DNA from: Prostheceraeus crozeri | Taxonomy: Eukaryota; Platyhelminthes; Polycladida; Euryleptidae | Length of the DNA: 64,000 nucleotides | Direction of reading: 5' to 3' | Assembly (NCBI GenBank): GCA_907163375.1 | Contig: CAJQUW010000527.1 | Span: 366,898-430,897, forward strand | Shown: positions 11,925 through 25,275 of the stretch, piece after piece | How the letters are laid out: each line of letters opens with the position of its first letter | How positions within the stretch are numbered: the first letter of the stretch is position 1 | Notes under the pieces: model-generated | Told to the model about the DNA's origin: nothing | Database searches by the model: none | What the model saw: the letters and a program-made list of their open reading frames with translations, nothing else | Program-made: the position numbers and the translations under genes

Positions 11925-14900
11925 ATGTGCCATTCCGATATCAAGGTTAGATATGATTCTTCCTTTCTAGGAAACCGAAGCGCACGTAGATGAATCTAAT
12001 TCTGTGGGTGAACTAGTAAACTGAGCGAACTGGATATTCCGGCTTCTATCACTGAGCTGAGAACTACATGTAGGAATTTACCGTTCATGAATTGAAGAAC
12101 GAACTGAACTGATGTTTTTCCAATTCTCCAGATTCCTTTCGGTATATTGAGATTGGTTGCTCTTTCCTAAGTCTACAATTCCTCGTATTTTGTAGTTAAG
12201 CATTTAAAATCTAAATTTTATGCTATGGGCCCTAATGCCTGAATGCAAAGGTAACATCCATATAGATTTTTCTCGATCTCTTGATTTATAATCACATCTT
12301 CAAGGGTTTTATGATATCATCAGATTGATCTCACCGATTTGCCGAACATCTGTTGCATGACAATTTGATCAAGTGGCTTTTTCATATGATTCATATTGGA
12401 AATTGGTCGGGCAGGTACAACAGGCATACCCTCTCAAATTCATGTATTCTGATGGGTGACTCGTCGCCTTTCGAATATGAGGCATCTCCGGGTTACACCA
12501 TCTCCATGCTGACTGAAGATTTGTGCTGTCAAACTGTGACCACGAACGGAGAATCTCTTATATTGGGCTCATGCTGACTAATGAATAGCACTGACTGACG
12601 CAAGATATCCCATTAGTCATCATGCATGGATATCTGACGGTAATTTTGACGGTAGCTCGATTGTCCTTGTGAACAACAATCGGAAAAAACAGTCAGAAAA
12701 CGAATTTGAGGAAGGGCAACTCGTGCACATGTCCGTTGGAAATGCACCATGCGACATGGTTTCAACGGTTTGGTGAACTTAGATTCCTTACTAGCGGCCA
12801 ATATCACTGACTACTCACATTGCTACGAAATATCAATTCATTGATTGATCATTGATCATAAATACTCTAGTGATGTGCAAAGCTAAGCCGCAACTCTGTC
12901 TAGATGTTCGGCTCGGCTAAAAGTTTCACAGTCGCCTTAGCAGATCTTAGAATTATAATGTTTCCTTGATTTCAACTTGATTTCAGTCATGCTCTTCAAC
13001 TTACTCCACCCGATGACCATTTGTGTGATGTGGCCCATTTGTAATCACAATTCATGGAATGTCATGTGTAAAAGCGCTGTACTAGCAAACCCATGAACTC
13101 TTTGCTTTTATGCTATCATCATAATAATTATGAAAGTCTTCTATATTTCAAAGACATTGGAAATCAGGAATTACAAAGTGTCACTCTTGTATATGCGAAT
13201 AAAATCATTTTAAACAATCACAAAATGATCATAAGGAATATGCAAACTGATTCATAGAAGTTAAGTCAAGTTCAAAAGATATCTTTTTGAAATATGTAAT
13301 CAAAGTCAGTTCGAGATTTAAGTGCAACGTGATATGAAGGATGAAGCCACAAATTAGACCTATAAATCGGCATCAACAGTTGTCACGAGTAACATAAAAT
13401 TTCAGGATACAAATCATGAAGTAAAAGTTCAGATTTCCTCATTGGATCAAATAGTCGATGGCTTGAGTACTATGTCAATCTTGAAGCGTTGGAAAACTAT
13501 CACACTTTAAATCTATACCACAGATCATTCGGTGACACCCCCTTTCGAACTTTCTATATCTTTTTTGCGTATATGCCAGTAAATAAAGGGTTGCAGTGTT
13601 CAAGGATTGACCGGATTAAACTTGAATAGACCAGGTAAAGTCATGCTTGGATAACTCGACCAATTTTGTGAAGAATCACAGATACACTTCCTCTGCAAAA
13701 ATTTAGTGAATCGCCTAGTCCACTAAGTCAAAAATATAATACTGCGAATTCTACTCACATTAATACCATGCTGGAAAAAAAGCGCATAGAGTACCACATT
13801 TCCAGTGAATCTGTTAGGCATTAACACACAAATACTTCATCAAGTTGAACTACATGTTTAGGCTATACCGACACCCTGTTATGCAGATTTTACTGAAGAA
13901 CGCTGTAAAATGATTACATAGTGTATAATTTACTTCTGCTATGCGAAATTGTTGTTGTGCTTGGTAGTGACCCTGCCGATAATAGATCACACCGCAATTT
14001 TCCTATTTGATTCCCGCTCGAAACTTACGAAATATCAGTTTCATTAAGTGAACATACATATAGGCTACATTATCTACAAGATTTGTTTTGAAAACCATTT
14101 ATCCGTAAGGTATTGCAAACTGAAATCATCTCTATTGATGATTGAGAGAATCATGCCTGATGAGAAAGAGGTCAATCCGTCGGACTGAAAATGACATTAA
14201 AGTAGGATCATTTCACTTTCTCCTTCTGCTTATATTTTATTTGTCTCTTGGTGCACTTAAGAAAATCGGCAGATGTATGTCAAGGGATTGAAAATCCCCT
14301 TGAAATATTTTATTACTTTAACTGGCACATACACGCCTTGAAATCGAAGAGCCATAAAAGCATCACATACTCATTGGACTATGATCACTCGATGCTTTGA
14401 TGAGTCACTTTAGATCATTAAGAGTGAATGTGATCTTGATGATTAGTTGAATACAAGAATATCATAACATCCATAATCTAATTAGGTGCAATAATTGTTA
14501 TTGTATGCTAATAATATCAATAAAGCCACCAGACTATTTACTTGTTATCAGCAGGAATAGGAACACCTATAACGAATGGCCTGACAGCTAAATTATAGGC
14601 AGAATTTAAAAACTTGGGTCTCAACCTTGGGTTTTAAAGCCATATAAGTGGAAAATCGCAAGGTCAAACCAAAATTCACGGACTTTACGATTTTTACACC
14701 AAATTCTTGCAAATATTTAGTTTCTAGGAGATTTATGAAATCTTATTTCTTGTCATGATAGTCGCCCCCAAATGCCTGACATACACCGCGGCCAGACATT
14801 TCCATCTTGTAGCTACACGTACTCCGGCAATCAAGAAAGGCAGCGCAAGAGTTCGAAATGGAGTGATAGAGAGAATATATTCATTTTTGCCTTGTTATAT

Positions 14901-15450
14901 CATGCGCGCATACCCCAAAACATTTCTGTTGTGTGTATTAATTCCTTATAGGAATCTAAAGTCTATTCGCTTGCAATTCTCTTCATCGTTTGCAATGTAA
15001 TTAACAGCCTAGCATTTGATCCTTCGACAGAAGTATATGGCCTATTCCGGAACTTTATTGACCATTATTAATATCTCGATTAATAAGTGAGAAGATGCAT
15101 TTTATGTTTTGCCTAATGGACAAACAATTTCAATTTGACAACCGCAACTTTCCCTTTAGTGCTTTTTGATGTTATTTCCACCTGGGATAAACCTGCGATA
15201 ATATTTCAATATTTATTCTGAATTTTGTTAATTGCGTGAGAAGGAAACACGGTCGTGTATTTAAGAGAAACGGAAATCCAAATGGACTGGAACTGAAATT
15301 CTGATGGAGACTAGCATGATTTGACAGTTTACTTAGAGTGTTGAAAACGATATGTCTTGTGTAAACGCAGAAACTTCACTGCCAAAATTCAATTGTCAAC
15401 GCTTTGGCTTTGAAGTGCAGATCTGTAAACACATTAAGCTATGTAATAGT
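11925..15450. other. Unassigned AT-rich sequence
   Basis: No gene, RNA or element recognised. The open frames at 12353-12577 (+) and 14755-15000 (+) have no family signature. Confidence 0.35.
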
Positions 15451-15700
15451 TGAGTTGGAAAGAGTCTGGTTTTTGGAGATATTAATCATTTTTTCATTTA
15501 TTTTCCAGTGTATAAAATTTTTCCATTACCATCCAGTAATCAACTTCAGGTACAAAAGACTAGGGTTAGTAGAAGTTTAAACCATGAGGAGTTTGAAAAT
15601 GATATTTACAATGACATGATGCAGGAATGTAGATATGAACAGGTTGTGCTGGATTACACATCTTTACCGTTGGCAAAAATAAATTGACCTGACAGGATGG
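15451..15700 (-). repeat. Dispersed repeat I, copy 1
   Basis: The reverse complement of this stretch matches 54964-55228 in order: GTAAAGATNTGTAATCCAG, a TCATNTCTACATTC segment, then ACTAACCCTAGTCTTTTGTA. The outer end GAGTTGGAAAGAG matches both ends of the other copy in inverted orientation, which suggests a small DNA transposon. No coding capacity. Confidence 0.55.
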
Positions 15701-15926
15701 ATGACGTCTATGTTAAATGATGTAATGAAGGAATTATTAAGTTATTAGTAAAAAAGGAAATCACGGTAGTTGTCAAATTCAGTTCTACAGTTTCTCAATT
15801 CCTCGCGGGAGGGCAAGATATATTTTCATAGAAATATTCGGATAATCACAATTTGGTTATTTAGCAGTTGCCATCATAGAAGTAGATAATAGTACACTAG
15901 AATGGAAGTTTGATATCTTGCCTATG

Positions 15927-16963
15927 TAATAATAATAATAATAATAATAATAATATCGTTTATTTGGTATTGCCTCAAGAATAGGAATCGTGAGGCCATA
16001 ATTAAACAGTATAAAGTCAAAAGCACAGCATTGCAAACAAATAACAAATAAAGACGAATTTTAACAATGAAGGGGTGGTCGTAAGATCTTGTTCATACAC
16101 TGAAACCACTATTGAGCAGTCGTGAAATGAAAACCACAAAGCAGTTACTACGAAGTGTTGCAAACAGGGATCTCATATTTGCCTGAAACAGGCAGAACAC
16201 GAGGTGCCAGATGCTTTAGGGGATGAGATGGATCATGTACCAAAGATTCAAACATCTTGACTCCATGAATAACGCGACGATATTGAAGAGGAACGAACGA
16301 TGAGCACAAACACCCGGAAGTCCCATAAACTATTGCATGGCATCGATTTTGTATTTTCTCAAGTGCATGAACATGGCGCTGAGGCAGACTTACGAATAGC
16401 GGAGAGCAGTATTCCAGGATTGAGCGCACGCAGCTGAAATATACTTCACAAAGCTGATGCTTGGTCATGAAAGGCTTGAGCTGACGCAGAAGGTAAGTTT
16501 TTGATGATGCCTTCTTGCACAGTATTTCAATGTGTTTATTCCAGTTTAACTTTGAGTCGATGGTGATGCCCAGGAGCCGAATGTTATCACACTCAGTGAT
16601 ACCAGATAAGCAAAGGTTTGAATGATCGAGCGCCTTATTCTGTGTGATGAATAATTGATGGCATTTTTCAGTTTTTATAACCATTTTATTCTCCATGGTC
16701 CATTTCTCAATACTTTCCAAGATTGACGAGAGAGGACTGACAGAACAGCCTTTGTCAATGGCGGAGCATAATGTTACATCGTCTGCATAACTCATCAGCA
16801 GCGTTTCATCACTCGCGGGGAAACATACATCAAGGTCGGAAACATAGAAGGAGAATAAAATCGGCCCAATTGATGAACCTTGAGGTATTCCACTGGATAC
16901 AGCCTTAACACATGTACAATGATAGCACATGGAAAAATCTATGGTTTGTAGATCTGCTTCGAT
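15927..16963 (-). mobile_element. 5'-truncated LINE (CR1/L2-like) with (TAA)n tail
   Basis: The minus-strand reverse transcriptase frame is followed by a ~190-bp 3' UTR and ends in a perfect TAA-repeat at 15927-15954, the simple-sequence 3' end usual for CR1/L2-type LINEs. The 5' side is cut off within the reverse transcriptase domain, as expected from incomplete target-primed reverse transcription. Confidence 0.8.
16148..16963 (-). pseudogene. Non-LTR retrotransposon reverse transcriptase, C-terminal part
   Basis: The product is an RNA-templated DNA polymerase of a LINE. The frame is open without breaks from about 16963 to the stop at 16148. It starts just before motif SSGIPQGSSIGPILF (template/primer grip), then has the catalytic YADD box (MSYADDVTL), the LLGITIDSKLNWNKHIE motif and the thumb-like stretch SILEYCSPLF. 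Fingers and the first catalytic Asp are missing, as is any endonuclease, so it is a dead 5'-truncated copy rather than a gene. The annotated Met at 16930 is internal, not a true start. The preceding codons (IEADLQTIDFS) remain in frame and look like RT sequence. Confidence 0.85.
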
Positions 16964-19549
16964 CTAAAACATTACATCATAGTCAGACTACTTGCCAAGT
17001 TGGTTGTGGAAGTTGTTGACAGCAAATTGCAGGATTTTCATGAAGAGAATTTTAAGTGAGATGGTGGCATTGTTTTATGTGAAATAGCCTACTATTCCAT
17101 GGATTAATATACTGCGTCTATTTGTACCAGGCATTAACAACTATTTTCCAATTTTTCAACACTGGAATACGAATTGACATTTGGTTCACAGAGTCATATC
17201 GAAAGTAGTCGGTGTACGAGTTGTAAGAACATCTCAAGAATTCAAAGATAAAAATTCTAATTATTGGATAATTTCTCCTTCTGTCGGTCAAGAAACCAGC
17301 AGTTTTCTGGAATAAACACATCGGTAGCTTCTTTAGCGACAGTCATTTATCCGATAAATGAAATGTCGCTGGAACTTTTCAATTAATCACTAAATGACAT
17401 ATGTAATATAATGTGATGATATTTTGGAGGCTCATATTCGAAAGCATGCAAACGTATTGAAAATTGTTCAAATATATTGAACAGGGGGATCCTTCAAAGC
17501 AAAATGAATACTAAAATTTCTTGGCCTCTGATTTCAAGCTGGAGCAATGCATGCTCTGTAAATCGACATTACAAGTTGCATATGTGTCTGATTATAGTGT
17601 TGATTGATTATAGGAGCGATGTTTCAAAATGATGACCATACAGAACGTTTTAAAGGATTTCCTTCTTTGTCATCCTGTCGCTGCACTATTTTGTAAATTC
17701 ATTATTGCTTTTGTGTACATGATCTTTGGACTAGGGGCAACAATCCAGATCACAAATTGACTTGATAATTAAAAACACCAACCTGAAAACAAGAAAGCCA
17801 GTTCACAAAATTTGCTTTTTGCCCCAACTAAGTTCCCTCGGAGTGTGCCATAATTTTCATGCAATTTCCATTCTAGGACTTTCTATGGTATTGTTGATTT
17901 CTATGGTTGCCATAGAATAGCTTATCCTCCCCGGGCATAGAAATTAACAATACCATAGAAATTCCATGTCCCCGGGAGGCAAGGAGAAAGAATATTGCTC
18001 TTCGACATTTTTCATATCATGAAATATTACCTTCACAGATTTAGAGGATAATGTTTTTTCGGTTGCATAATTTTTGTCTTTCATTTTGCAGTTGGTAAGA
18101 GAACATAATTGTGTTGCACCTGTTTCATTTCGTTTCAGTTATTGACGAAGTGTTTTGTTACGTCTTGTAAGTCGAAAATTAAGTTTGCGTCTTTGAAAAA
18201 CGCGTTCTTATGTCTTATAAGTCAAACATTAACACCAAGTACAATAAGCGATGTTTCTGAAATGGATTTCATTAGTTCCTACAATTCCATTCATCACATC
18301 GCTAAAAATCAGGATGGTTTTCAACAGATCTTAGCAATTTTGATTGTAGGGGCCTATTAAAATTGAGTAAAGCAAAATAGAAGTTAAAGCCTAACCCTGC
18401 TCATTACATCTAGAATGGATGAACAAACTGATGCTGTAACTGACGCGTTTAGACCTCCTAGAAGACTTTTGTGCAGTCCATCTGCTCGCTCATCTATTCT
18501 AGATCATTCTGAGAAGCATCACAAGTCATTAAGATAAAACGCAACGTCTGCGACTTTAGTCTGTGGATAATTTTCTGTTCCATGCCCGGCGAACTGGCGC
18601 TTTGCAGCCTCTTTACAATAACTGTTTTATGGTGATATAAAAAGGACCAAATTAGGCTTATAATTTCACTTATTCTATCACCAAGATTGGCGATTCTCAG
18701 GTTTATGATTTGCCTTCATTCCAAAACACAAGCCAAAATTCAAGATAACGGTGAAAGCCAAAAGACGACACACACGCACCCTAAGGGGTTATTTACATGT
18801 ACCTGCAAGCTCGTAGTCTTCGACCATTGTCAATTCAAGCACAATGGGATTACTCTGTCGAATTGAGTCCGTCGACTGAATGCTTGCAATAAATAGCCTC
18901 AGCATTTCGATGAGTCGAAGTGCTTCCTTTCATTAAAAATTCAGAACATGTAATTCGTGACCATTTCGCATAATACCAATCTCCTTCAACTGAACAATCA
19001 TTTAACTTAGACTAAAGAAAATAAATAAGTTGAAGTTATCTCATTTCAACCACTTCAATTTCAACAAATTGCAATGCAATTGATTGCTTATTCAGCGCAA
19101 AATGGAGCAGCGTTTCTTGACAGTACGAAGTTGTTTGCACGGAATTGAAAACATTATATTCTATGCAACAGCAGAAACTTTACAGCCGAAGAAAGATTTG
19201 ATGTCAACTCTTGGCTTTGAAGTACAGATATGAAATACATCCGACGCATCTGATATCATTTTCACTAAATGTCTCTGGTTCATGGCATCGCCTGTCTTAT
19301 ACTCAGAGATTAAATGCATTTAACTTGTCGCATTCCGATGTGGATAAATATAATCTCTTATTTCTCGTCTATTGAAATTGCATTTAAAAAGCAATAATGT
19401 TTTCGTCTGGCGACAGCATGAAAAATAAGACAATCTAATGGATTTTTCTAGTTAAATACCCGAAAATCGATATTTTGATGCCTTTAAATATGTCTATTTA
19501 CGAAATATAGGAGCTTGTAATGTATGTACAAGGTGACTGATCTAAGTCA
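16964..19549. other. Unassigned sequence with one perfect-looking hairpin
   Basis: A palindrome at 17883-17958 has 23-bp arms with one mismatch (outer CTATGGTATTG, inner ATTTCTATG) and a ~30-base loop. Its inner motif CATAGAAATTAACAATA resembles the end of MITE family B, so it may be a derived end fragment. The remainder, including the open frame 18109-18360, shows no recognisable gene. Confidence 0.4.
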
Positions 19550-19680
19550 CAAGAAGACATGTGACAAAACAAGACACCAATATCCTTGATTCCCCAAATG
19601 CCCTCGTCCGACCTAGGAATCGAAACGAAGTCCGCGGTGGAGACGAGCTCTCACATTCTTCACTAGCCGACACTGACGGT
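19550..19680 (-). repeat. tRNA-like SINE fragment, copy 1
   Basis: Read on the minus strand the piece has a box A-like GGCTAGTG, then GAGCTCGTCTCCACCGCGG resembling an anticodon arm, then a box B-like TTTCGATTCC, followed by a non-tRNA tail ending near GTGTC. About 110 bp match 53360-53480 in opposite orientation. The tRNA part does not fold cleanly by eye, as expected of an old pol III retroposon. Confidence 0.5.
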
Positions 19681-19686
19681 GCAAAC

Positions 19687-20150
19687 AGGGGCCGGCGTGG
19701 TTAAACGGTTCAACGTGTTCAACCGCGCAGTTGAACCAAGCGATCTGAAACCGTGCGGTTCGTTAAGTATTTAGCGGTGAACGAGTCATAGACGTTGCTA
19801 AATCATTGTTCTCAACAGCGCTCTGAAAAATTCGGAAAAAGAAATCGGCTTGCCTCAATTGTCCACTTGGGTTTGCTTACGCACGAGGCAGGTGAGGTGA
19901 CGGCGATGGCTTCAATGCAATGACTGCAGATACTTCGCGAACGTCACCTCTGTACTGTTGTGTGGGTATAGACGACATGATTCGGAACAGCGGTTCTCGT
20001 GGTGCTGCCTGCTGCAGGCATTTTAATATCATTGTAAGAGATGGTAAAAAATCTCAATGTCAGTTGTGCGACGAAGACTGCATATTCAGGCATCACCACC
20101 AACATAGTTAAACATTTGAATGATAAGAGTAAATTTACGCTTAATATAAT
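19687..20150 (+). mobile_element. 5' end of a hAT transposon
   Basis: It begins with CAGGGGCCGGCG and repeated GTTCAAC/GTTGAAC subterminal motifs, the layout seen in the better preserved hAT at 30187 (CAGGGAATGACG with TTAACCGG motifs). About 260 bp inside is a broken BED zinc-finger coding segment. I cannot find the 3' end, so no target duplication is available and the element is probably truncated. Confidence 0.5.
19977..20143 (+). pseudogene. hAT transposase N-terminus, BED-type zinc finger, frameshifted
   Basis: BED fingers bind the ends of hAT elements through a CxxC...HxxxH/C zinc site preceded by aromatic residues. Here the + frame reads RHFNIIVRDGKKSQCQLC, giving the conserved aromatic/basic lead-in and the first Cys pair. 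The continuation TNIVKHLNDK, with the His of the finger, is in the next frame, so one frameshift separates the halves. Nothing of the catalytic domain follows. I read it as a decayed copy. Confidence 0.55.
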
Positions 20151-20821
20151 TTGAGGCACTTCAGGGAACATTTACATTAGAAAAAGGTCGAACCTCTCTC
20201 GAAAAAATGCCTCGGCTCAGTTTTTTGCATTAAAATATGAAATTTTTAGTATCACTTCGACGAACATATTCGAAATTTGCTTTGAGATATTTTTCCACTT
20301 GCATATTTCTCTCATATCTTGACTCCCAGGTTTATTCTGCGTCTGATGGCGTGATTGATTAATTGTCTAAAAGCGTTTTTGATTTTATTCAAAAGAATAT
20401 GTAAAGGAATAGATAATAGAAATGGCAAGTTCATGTTATCTTTTGAAAATCTTTGGCATATGTTGAAAAATTATTATTCTAAGTAGGCTTAAATATGATG
20501 CCGGTACAGCATACCACAGCCTATAAAATATTCGCTCACTGATACACGTATATTCCTTCAACAGATAAAGGACAGGCTTTGATTGATATGAAGCATTTAT
20601 TTGTTCTCCATTCTTGATTTCTCCAAACCCTGCGGAGAGTTCTAGATGGCTGGTATTCGAGGTGACATGATGATCATGATCCAAATTTCGCTCTTGGATG
20701 GATGAACGCAGATTGACTCTGTATATTACTTGTCGTATTCCCTACTTCCTCACTTTCATGACCTATAAACATGATGTTTACAGGTCGGAAAGTGCATCTA
20801 GGAAATTGTCACAAAGATATT
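20151..20821. other. Unassigned sequence
   Basis: No family motif or shared repeat seen. The minus-strand frame 20436-20684 is not recognisable. Confidence 0.35.
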
Positions 20822-21110
20822 AGTCCATGTAAAGTCCCGCTGGTAGGGTGAGATTCTGTAGAAAAAGAGACCGAAAATGAGACTTTCACGGACTGATGTA
20901 CATCGTGGCTACTTCTGCGCGTCTGTCGAGTTCTACCCTCTTCTTGGCAGACAGAGTCAAAGAAAAACTCATGCAAGTCTAATGGGAAGCAGAGAGAACT
21001 TTTGAATAAACTTGGTTTGTACGTCCTCAGATTAAATGAAAAATACTTAGTCTAAAGCCACAAATCTTGGCCAGGAGTGTCATCATTTCCATCACTTTCA
21101 TCTATCTTTC
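20822..21110 (+). repeat. Decayed left arm of foldback family D (copy 5)
   Basis: The segment aligns in order with the left arm of D: TAGTCC start, GAAAATGAGACTTTCAC, GATGTACA, GTCGAGTTCTA, CAAAGAAAAACTCATG and finally the region preceding the MECLQ frame. Divergence is high and the right arm is absent. It shows the family has been active over a long period. Confidence 0.6.
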
Positions 21111-23678
21111 TCCAGTATCTTTGTCAGTAATTCGTAAGTCATCACAGGCACGTCCTTCAGAATTGAATAAGCAAGAGAAACTGCATCTGTAGTCCCCAGC
21201 AGCGTCAGTTCTAGCCGAAAGCGCATTTAATGTTGCCGGGTATATGAAGTCAGAAGACTAATCCTCTTTGATGATAGGAAAATTGGGAGAAATCATCTTC
21301 TTGAATTGCGAAATTTTGAAAATATACTGCTGAATGATGATGTTTTCAGCGGAATTGCATGTGTGTATTTGCATGTGAACATAATAACATCTCTTCCTCA
21401 GATGTAAGAAATTTCAGATGACTTATTTGTAGGATTGGATTTATCATTTGATATCTTGCTTTTTCTGTACCCAATTTATTGAAATATATTTCATGAAAAC
21501 ACGTGTATTACTAGTGGCGCACTTCTAATTTATCTTTTTGCTAAGGAACGATCTGACGTCAACGAAATGCAGCAAAGAGGATGTTGCCTATTTGTATTGC
21601 CTTACCTGTTATCCTCAATATTCCATAACGACAATTCTTTAAACTCTGATGCGTTGAACAAAAGGATCTATTGACAATTACAATATGCACTTTGCTCTAA
21701 GCATGGTACATTTACAGAAGTTGATGAGCAGATTAAAATGTGATGCACATGACACCTCACAATAACATTTAAGCGGTCGTATGTACCGTTTGATATTGAA
21801 GGAAGCAGTTTGAAAGGTGTTTGCCATTAAGCAAAAAAGTGCAAAAATCGAGATTGAATGTCCGAGCCCCGATCCTGAACAGCCTTAGTACCAAAGTACG
21901 AACATGTGCAGACAGCAGGTACCCGGAATCGATCGGATTAAACTGTTGATTGTGAGCTTCGGGGTCGAGTTTGCATCATGCACCTCACAACTGATACAAA
22001 TTCACCTTGCATTATTTGTCACTATTAATTTTGCTATAAAATTGTTTCATTACAAGACAGATTAGCTTACAATCTCTGAAGGATCAAAACATGTTTCAAG
22101 TGTAAGCAATCTAATTAACTAAAAGCACTTGATAATAGAGATGCGTAATTTTATGAATTACGTGAATAACAATAACTCGCCTAATTAATTAAAGACAACC
22201 ATCGATTAGCGTTTGACAGTTATTCGTATCAGCATCATTATGCATTCTTTCTCGTAACATAGTGAAATGCTCCACATCATATTTCATATTCCATAAATCA
22301 ACCGCATGTTCTGCTGTTTGTCTTGGCAATCGAGGTCTAAAGATTCCCGCACTAACAAGTTACTGAGTCCCTATATCCTACAAAATCAATTCCAAGCTTG
22401 AGACAAGTACTTTTGTATTTGTATATGAAATAGACATGTATTTTGGACTTGTATTTTGGACTTTATGACAAAAATTATTTGAATTTGTTATAAGATATAA
22501 AGGTGTCTTCAAATTTGAATCTGCAATCTTGGATGTCTAATAAATTGTGCCTGTTTCTTGCATTATCTTAGGGAAAATATATTAAATTGTAGTTTCGATT
22601 TCATGATTAAAGGACCTGTAGCATGCATTCTGTTTCAATTTCAAGACAATTGTATTCGCATAAGTATCCACATTTTGAAAAACCGAAAGAGAATGCCAAG
22701 GCTGTGCGTGGTGCACCGGTTCTTTTGTGAGATCCGGTTTTTGGCTCGGTGCACCGAAATGTTCAAAATTTGACCAAATTGGGATTTCACTTTACAGTTT
22801 CACTCAAAAGTAATTGATTCTATCTGCAAATCTTAGTCGCAACAGATGTAGAAGAATGATCTTTGGGCATGCAATGTGATTTATCAAATTAGGAGGACAT
22901 TATTCAATTATATTCGTCAATTCAACTCGTTTTAAACTTTAAATTTCTGAGTGATAAAATTGAAGCATTTTCAAAATCAAGGCTATATCGCTAAATTACT
23001 GATACATTACTGATACACATTTATAGCTGAATTTGCCTTCCAGATCTTGGTCTTTATTAACTATCAGCCTAGAACGAAAAAGAAATGATATTTCAGCTAT
23101 ACTTCAGTGCTTCAGTGTAGCTTATATAAATTTTCGATTATCATGCCCGATGCAGAGGTGCAGGCAGGTACAGCTAGCGCACAGTCCTAGAAAATACTTG
23201 TCTACTCTTCAAGTATAATAACGAAAATATTGGCTGCAATCTTCACTTTGACAATCCTTGTGTAAACAGTTTTCAAACTCGCAGTTTGGGATTTGAATAA
23301 CACTAATTCAAGTCAAGTTCAATCACCAGTTCAGCTTGAAGACCCATCTAAATGTCTCGAAAGAAATATTATGCAAACTAATCATTGCAATTAGTCTACT
23401 TCAGGGATTGTCAGCATTTTCAAATCACCAACAGGGTCATGAATCAAACAATTATTGCATTAATCTTCCAAAATCGCATTCCGATCTGCGAAAATATAAG
23501 CCCTGAATTTCTTCTGCTGCTGAAACTGCACAGAAAAAGTAATAATGTCTGCCTCCGGTGATATGAAAAATGAGACAATCAAAAGAATCCAATCATAGAT
23601 CCGAATATCGATATACTATCATTCGTGTTGAGATCGCAAATCATGCTGCTCTGATTACTTGAAACTTTCAGAGATGTA
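21111..23678. other. Unassigned sequence
   Basis: No recognisable gene or window-wide repeat. Short open frames (22558-22773 +, 23033-23218 +) have no motif. Confidence 0.35.
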
Positions 23679-23818
23679 CGTGGTGTGATCCAAAATGTCC
23701 CGGACTAACCTACTTGCAGATAACCTGTGATAACGAATACTATTTCAGATGTAAATTTAGGTCTTTAAGGCATGAGAAATATGGTCGCCGAAATTTTTCC
23801 GGTCAGTTTTCTATTTTT
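23679..23818 (+). repeat. Mariner left terminal inverted repeat
   Basis: Matches the reverse complement of 25276-25416. It contains CCCGGACTAACCTACTTGC and, near the inner edge, TTTTTCCGGTCAGTTTTC. Confidence 0.9.
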
Positions 23819-24063
23819 AAAAAATATTTTTACATTTTAACATGAATTTCTGTATTTTCTGAATTGATCGAGATCCGATTTGTCTTATTGTTATAGTTAG
23901 ATTGATTTTGATTTGTACCTTATTTGACGGATATCTTTGCCATGAATATTGCACGTCTTTTGTTAATTGCTTCATGTGTTACGATATCTATCAGTGAAGT
24001 TCATTCAGCACGCATTCATTAAGAAATCCGTGTCAACGATGGTTCTTTGTTCTATCAGTTTTC

Positions 24064-25119
24064 ATGATGGATGTGACAAGCGTGTCTTCAGTCGAATATC
24101 GCAGTGTGATACGATACCTCCTGATCCGCGGCTTCGCTAATGGTGACATTCTAAAGGAATTAAGCCTGGCATATGGAAGCAAAGCTCCATCGAGAACTAC
24201 TGCTTATTTCTGGATAAGCGAATTTAAACGCGGAAGACAATCTGTGGAGCAAGATTTTTCAACTGTTGGTCGGCCGCAGGAGATTCCGGAAGAGAAATCG
24301 AGTCAGTGCGATGAAGTGATTACAGCACACAGAAGGATAACCATCCGTGAGTTGTCAAGAGAGTTGCGAATCAGTTATCACTCCTGTCATGACAGCATCG
24401 AAAGACTTGGATATCGCAAACTGGCATCACGTTTCGTACCGAAGTTTCTGTCACCTGAAATGAAGGAGAACAGACTTCTGGCGGCACAGTCAAATTTGGA
24501 TCTCCTCGAAATGCACGGAGATCAGTTTCTGAACTGCATCCTTACAGAGGATGAAACACCTTTAAGTTTGTATCTGCCTCAAAGTAAGCGAGAATCTGCA
24601 GAGTGGCGAAAATCAGGCGAGTCTGCCCCTTTGAAAATGCGATCCGGAACATCACATCGCCGGTCGTTGATGCTGACGGTCTTTTGGAACGCTTCGGGAA
24701 TCCAACTGGTTGACTTTGCGGATAAAGGAGTAAGAATCAATAGCGAATATTATTCCAATCTGTTATCTGAAGCGAGGAAGAAAATAAGAAAGCCACGAAA
24801 CATTCCCCTCTACTTGCTTCATGACAATGCTCCGATTCACACCTCGCAGGAGACAACCAATGCCTTAACGAGAAACGGATTTCAACTATTGAGCCATCCT
24901 CCTTATTCACCTGACTTGGCCCCAAGTGACTTCTATCTGTTTAGATTCCTCAAAAAGCATCTTCGTGGACACCATTTTGAATCGCCAGTTGAACTGCGGG
25001 ATGCAGTTACTGAGTTTTTTGATTCTTTGACACCGGAATTTTTTCAAAAAGCTTTTTGTGAATTGAGACTTCGTTGGCAAAAAGTGACGAATGCTAACGG
25101 CTCATACATTGAAAAGTAA
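24064..25119 (+). CDS. Mariner transposase, DD34D, full-length frame
   Basis: The enzyme cuts and pastes the surrounding element at TA dinucleotides using a DDD RNase H-fold site. The product is 351 residues, normal for the family (about 340-355). Residues ~10-75 form the paired helix-turn-helix DNA-binding region. FVPKFLSPEMK (124-134) is the counterpart of the WVPHEL linker motif. The catalytic triad is visible as D163 in TEDE, D254 in LLHDNAP and D289 in YSPDLAPSD, with exactly 34 residues between the last two. The usual G of TGDE is E here and the following W is missing, which may matter for activity. The first of two adjacent Met codons is taken as start. There are no stops or shifts. 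Confidence 0.93.
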   Translation: MMDVTSVSSVEYRSVIRYLLIRGFANGDILKELSLAYGSKAPSRTTAYFWISEFKRGRQSVEQDFSTVGRPQEIPEEKSSQCDEVITAHRRITIRELSRELRISYHSCHDSIERLGYRKLASRFVPKFLSPEMKENRLLAAQSNLDLLEMHGDQFLNCILTEDETPLSLYLPQSKRESAEWRKSGESAPLKMRSGTSHRRSLMLTVFWNASGIQLVDFADKGVRINSEYYSNLLSEARKKIRKPRNIPLYLLHDNAPIHTSQETTNALTRNGFQLLSHPPYSPDLAPSDFYLFRFLKKHLRGHHFESPVELRDAVTEFFDSLTPEFFQKAFCELRLRWQKVTNANGSYIEK

Positions 25120-25275
25120 ACTGTTTTCTGGAACAAAACATTTGTTTTTCCGTTAATTATTAGTCAGGTTATTAGTGATAGCTTAACTGTCAAGTTAATC
25201 TAAATATATTAATTCTAAATCGCTAGAATTTATAGGAAAATCTTGAAATTCAGACAAAAATGTTTGAAAATTTTG

